DNA of 14,003 nt from Myxococcales bacterium (GTDB taxonomy: Bacteria > Myxococcota_C > UBA6777). Made by a program: the position numbers and the translations under genes. Shown here piece after piece: positions 13,271-14,003 of this stretch. The notes below the pieces were generated by a model, which ran no database searches, had not been told where the DNA came from, and saw nothing but the letters and a program-made list of their open reading frames with translations. Numbering within the stretch: position 1 is the stretch's first letter; each line of letters begins with the position of its first letter. Location: NCBI GenBank assembly GCA_027005175.1, contig JALTMC010000231.1, forward strand, positions 7,664 through 21,666. Direction: 5' to 3'.

Positions 13271-14003
13271 ATGTTTGGCAAGCGTATGTGGTCTGTGAGA
13301 CCGTGGTTTGGTTCGTTTTTGTGTGTTCTTCTTCTTTGTATGACAGCTATTTTTCATATCTCATGCAATGACTGCAAGGAGGCAAATGAGAAAAAATGCG
13401 ATACCAGTTGTAACCGTCAGGCGAACTGTGTGATCACCTATGGTTATGATGCAAAAGGCTCTCGCAGTAAGCTTAAGCGAGTGTGCAAGTGGCTTCGAAC
13501 CGAGGAAAGTACGCAGTGCTCCCAATGTACGAATCAAAAAAAAGATAAAGAAGGTCGGGTTATTGAACAGACTTGTGTGGTGTGCAATGTCTGCAATGCA
13601 GAGTTTGAATGTCTTGACAAAGAGGACTGCAAAGACAGTACACCCTATTGTCGTCGAGGCGTTTGCTCGTCTTGCCTTGACGATGGCAACTGCAAAGATG
13701 CGAACCGACCTACATGTACGGATCAAGGGTGTACCTGCACCAGCAGTGATGTCTGTAAGGGAAAAGTGACAGCTCCTGTTTGTGTGGCGGATAAGGACAA
13801 AAACAAGTTGAACCTTTGCGGGTGCGCCAAGGACACAGATTGTAACGATCCCGAACTTCCTGTTTGTCGAAAGGATACGCAGACCTGTGGCTGCAGTGGA
13901 GACTCCGATTGCAAAGATAAAAACAAGCCGCAATGCGAGAAAAACAAATGTGTTGTGTGTCGTTGTCCCGGAACACAGCCCAAACGACCATTCTGTTTGA
14001 AGA
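13271..14003 (+). CDS. Cys-rich putative lipoprotein with tandem C-x5-C modules, N-terminal part (runs off right edge)
   Basis: 244 codons are in the window, with an open frame to the right edge. The ATG at 13271 is used here; an in-frame TTG at 13265 has better spacing from AAGGA (13253-13257) and may be the true start. The N-terminus is a signal peptide with hydrophobic core FLCVLLLCMTAIFHISC; the FHISC sequence at Cys32 is an imperfect lipobox, so lipidation is likely but not certain. The mature part starts with Cys pairs (CNDCKE, KKCDTSC, CSQC, CVVCNVC). From about residue 115 there are five tandem modules of the form C-x5-C-x6-8-C-x4-11-C, including CLDKEDC, CLDDGNC, CAKDTDC (C185, C191, C199, C206) and CSGDSDC. 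Almost certainly exported and disulfide-bonded. No enzyme motif is visible and function is unknown. The modules resemble those at the N-terminus of the MopE-repeat lipoprotein and the insertion in the efflux adaptor. Confidence 0.8.
   Translation, partial: MFGKRMWSVRPWFGSFLCVLLLCMTAIFHISCNDCKEANEKKCDTSCNRQANCVITYGYDAKGSRSKLKRVCKWLRTEESTQCSQCTNQKKDKEGRVIEQTCVVCNVCNAEFECLDKEDCKDSTPYCRRGVCSSCLDDGNCKDANRPTCTDQGCTCTSSDVCKGKVTAPVCVADKDKNKLNLCGCAKDTDCNDPELPVCRKDTQTCGCSGDSDCKDKNKPQCEKNKCVVCRCPGTQPKRPFCLK

Noticed and set aside
13361-13933. 190-codon minus-strand open frame opposite the right-edge Cys-rich gene
   Set aside because: The plus-strand frame has a signal peptide, regular Cys modules and runs to the edge; the minus frame is its shadow.

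Overview
The window reads as chromosomal DNA of a myxobacterium-like (Myxococcota / former Deltaproteobacteria) Gram-negative bacterium. The strongest hint is a 934-residue lipoprotein with twelve MopE-type putative metal-binding repeats (C-D-G-x-D-N-D-C-D-G-x-I-D-E), a family especially abundant in that group. Several other envelope proteins carry small Cys-rich modules. Base composition looks moderate rather than the very high GC of classical Myxococcus. This placement is inference; there is no rRNA or other phylogenetic marker.

Left part (1-5956): a tripartite RND efflux system split into two divergent units. A TolC-family outer membrane protein (complement of 1-1115, C-terminus beyond the left edge) faces a periplasmic adaptor lipoprotein (1414-2787) and an inner membrane RND transporter (2819-5956). 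The shared 298-bp control region holds two back-to-back promoters. Their -35 boxes each lie inside a CTTG-N-CAAG palindrome, and together the palindromes form a perfect 10-bp inverted repeat with half-site centres 31 bp apart. This looks like a dual operator co-regulating all three pump components. The TolC protein has an unusual ~130-residue Lys/Arg-rich segment after its signal peptide. The adaptor has a very basic hairpin and a four-Cys insertion resembling the modules in the Cys-rich lipoproteins of the same window.

Middle part (6007-11029, all complement strand): the MopE-repeat lipoprotein (6007-8811), converging on the pump operon with 50 bp between; a clear SrkA/YihE-type stress-response kinase (9037-10077); and a six-helix membrane protein of unknown function (10373-11029).

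Right part (11382-14003, plus strand): a Cys-free, Lys/Ala/Thr/Gly-rich 539-residue protein of unknown function with a compact helical C-terminal region, then the start of a Cys-rich putative lipoprotein with tandem C-x5-C modules that runs off the right edge.

I see no mobile elements, CRISPR array, tRNA or rRNA. The most noteworthy signals are the paired palindromic promoters of the pump, the recurrence of one small Cys module in three envelope proteins (including, unexpectedly, the efflux adaptor), the basic extension of the TolC protein, and the orphan 539-residue protein.
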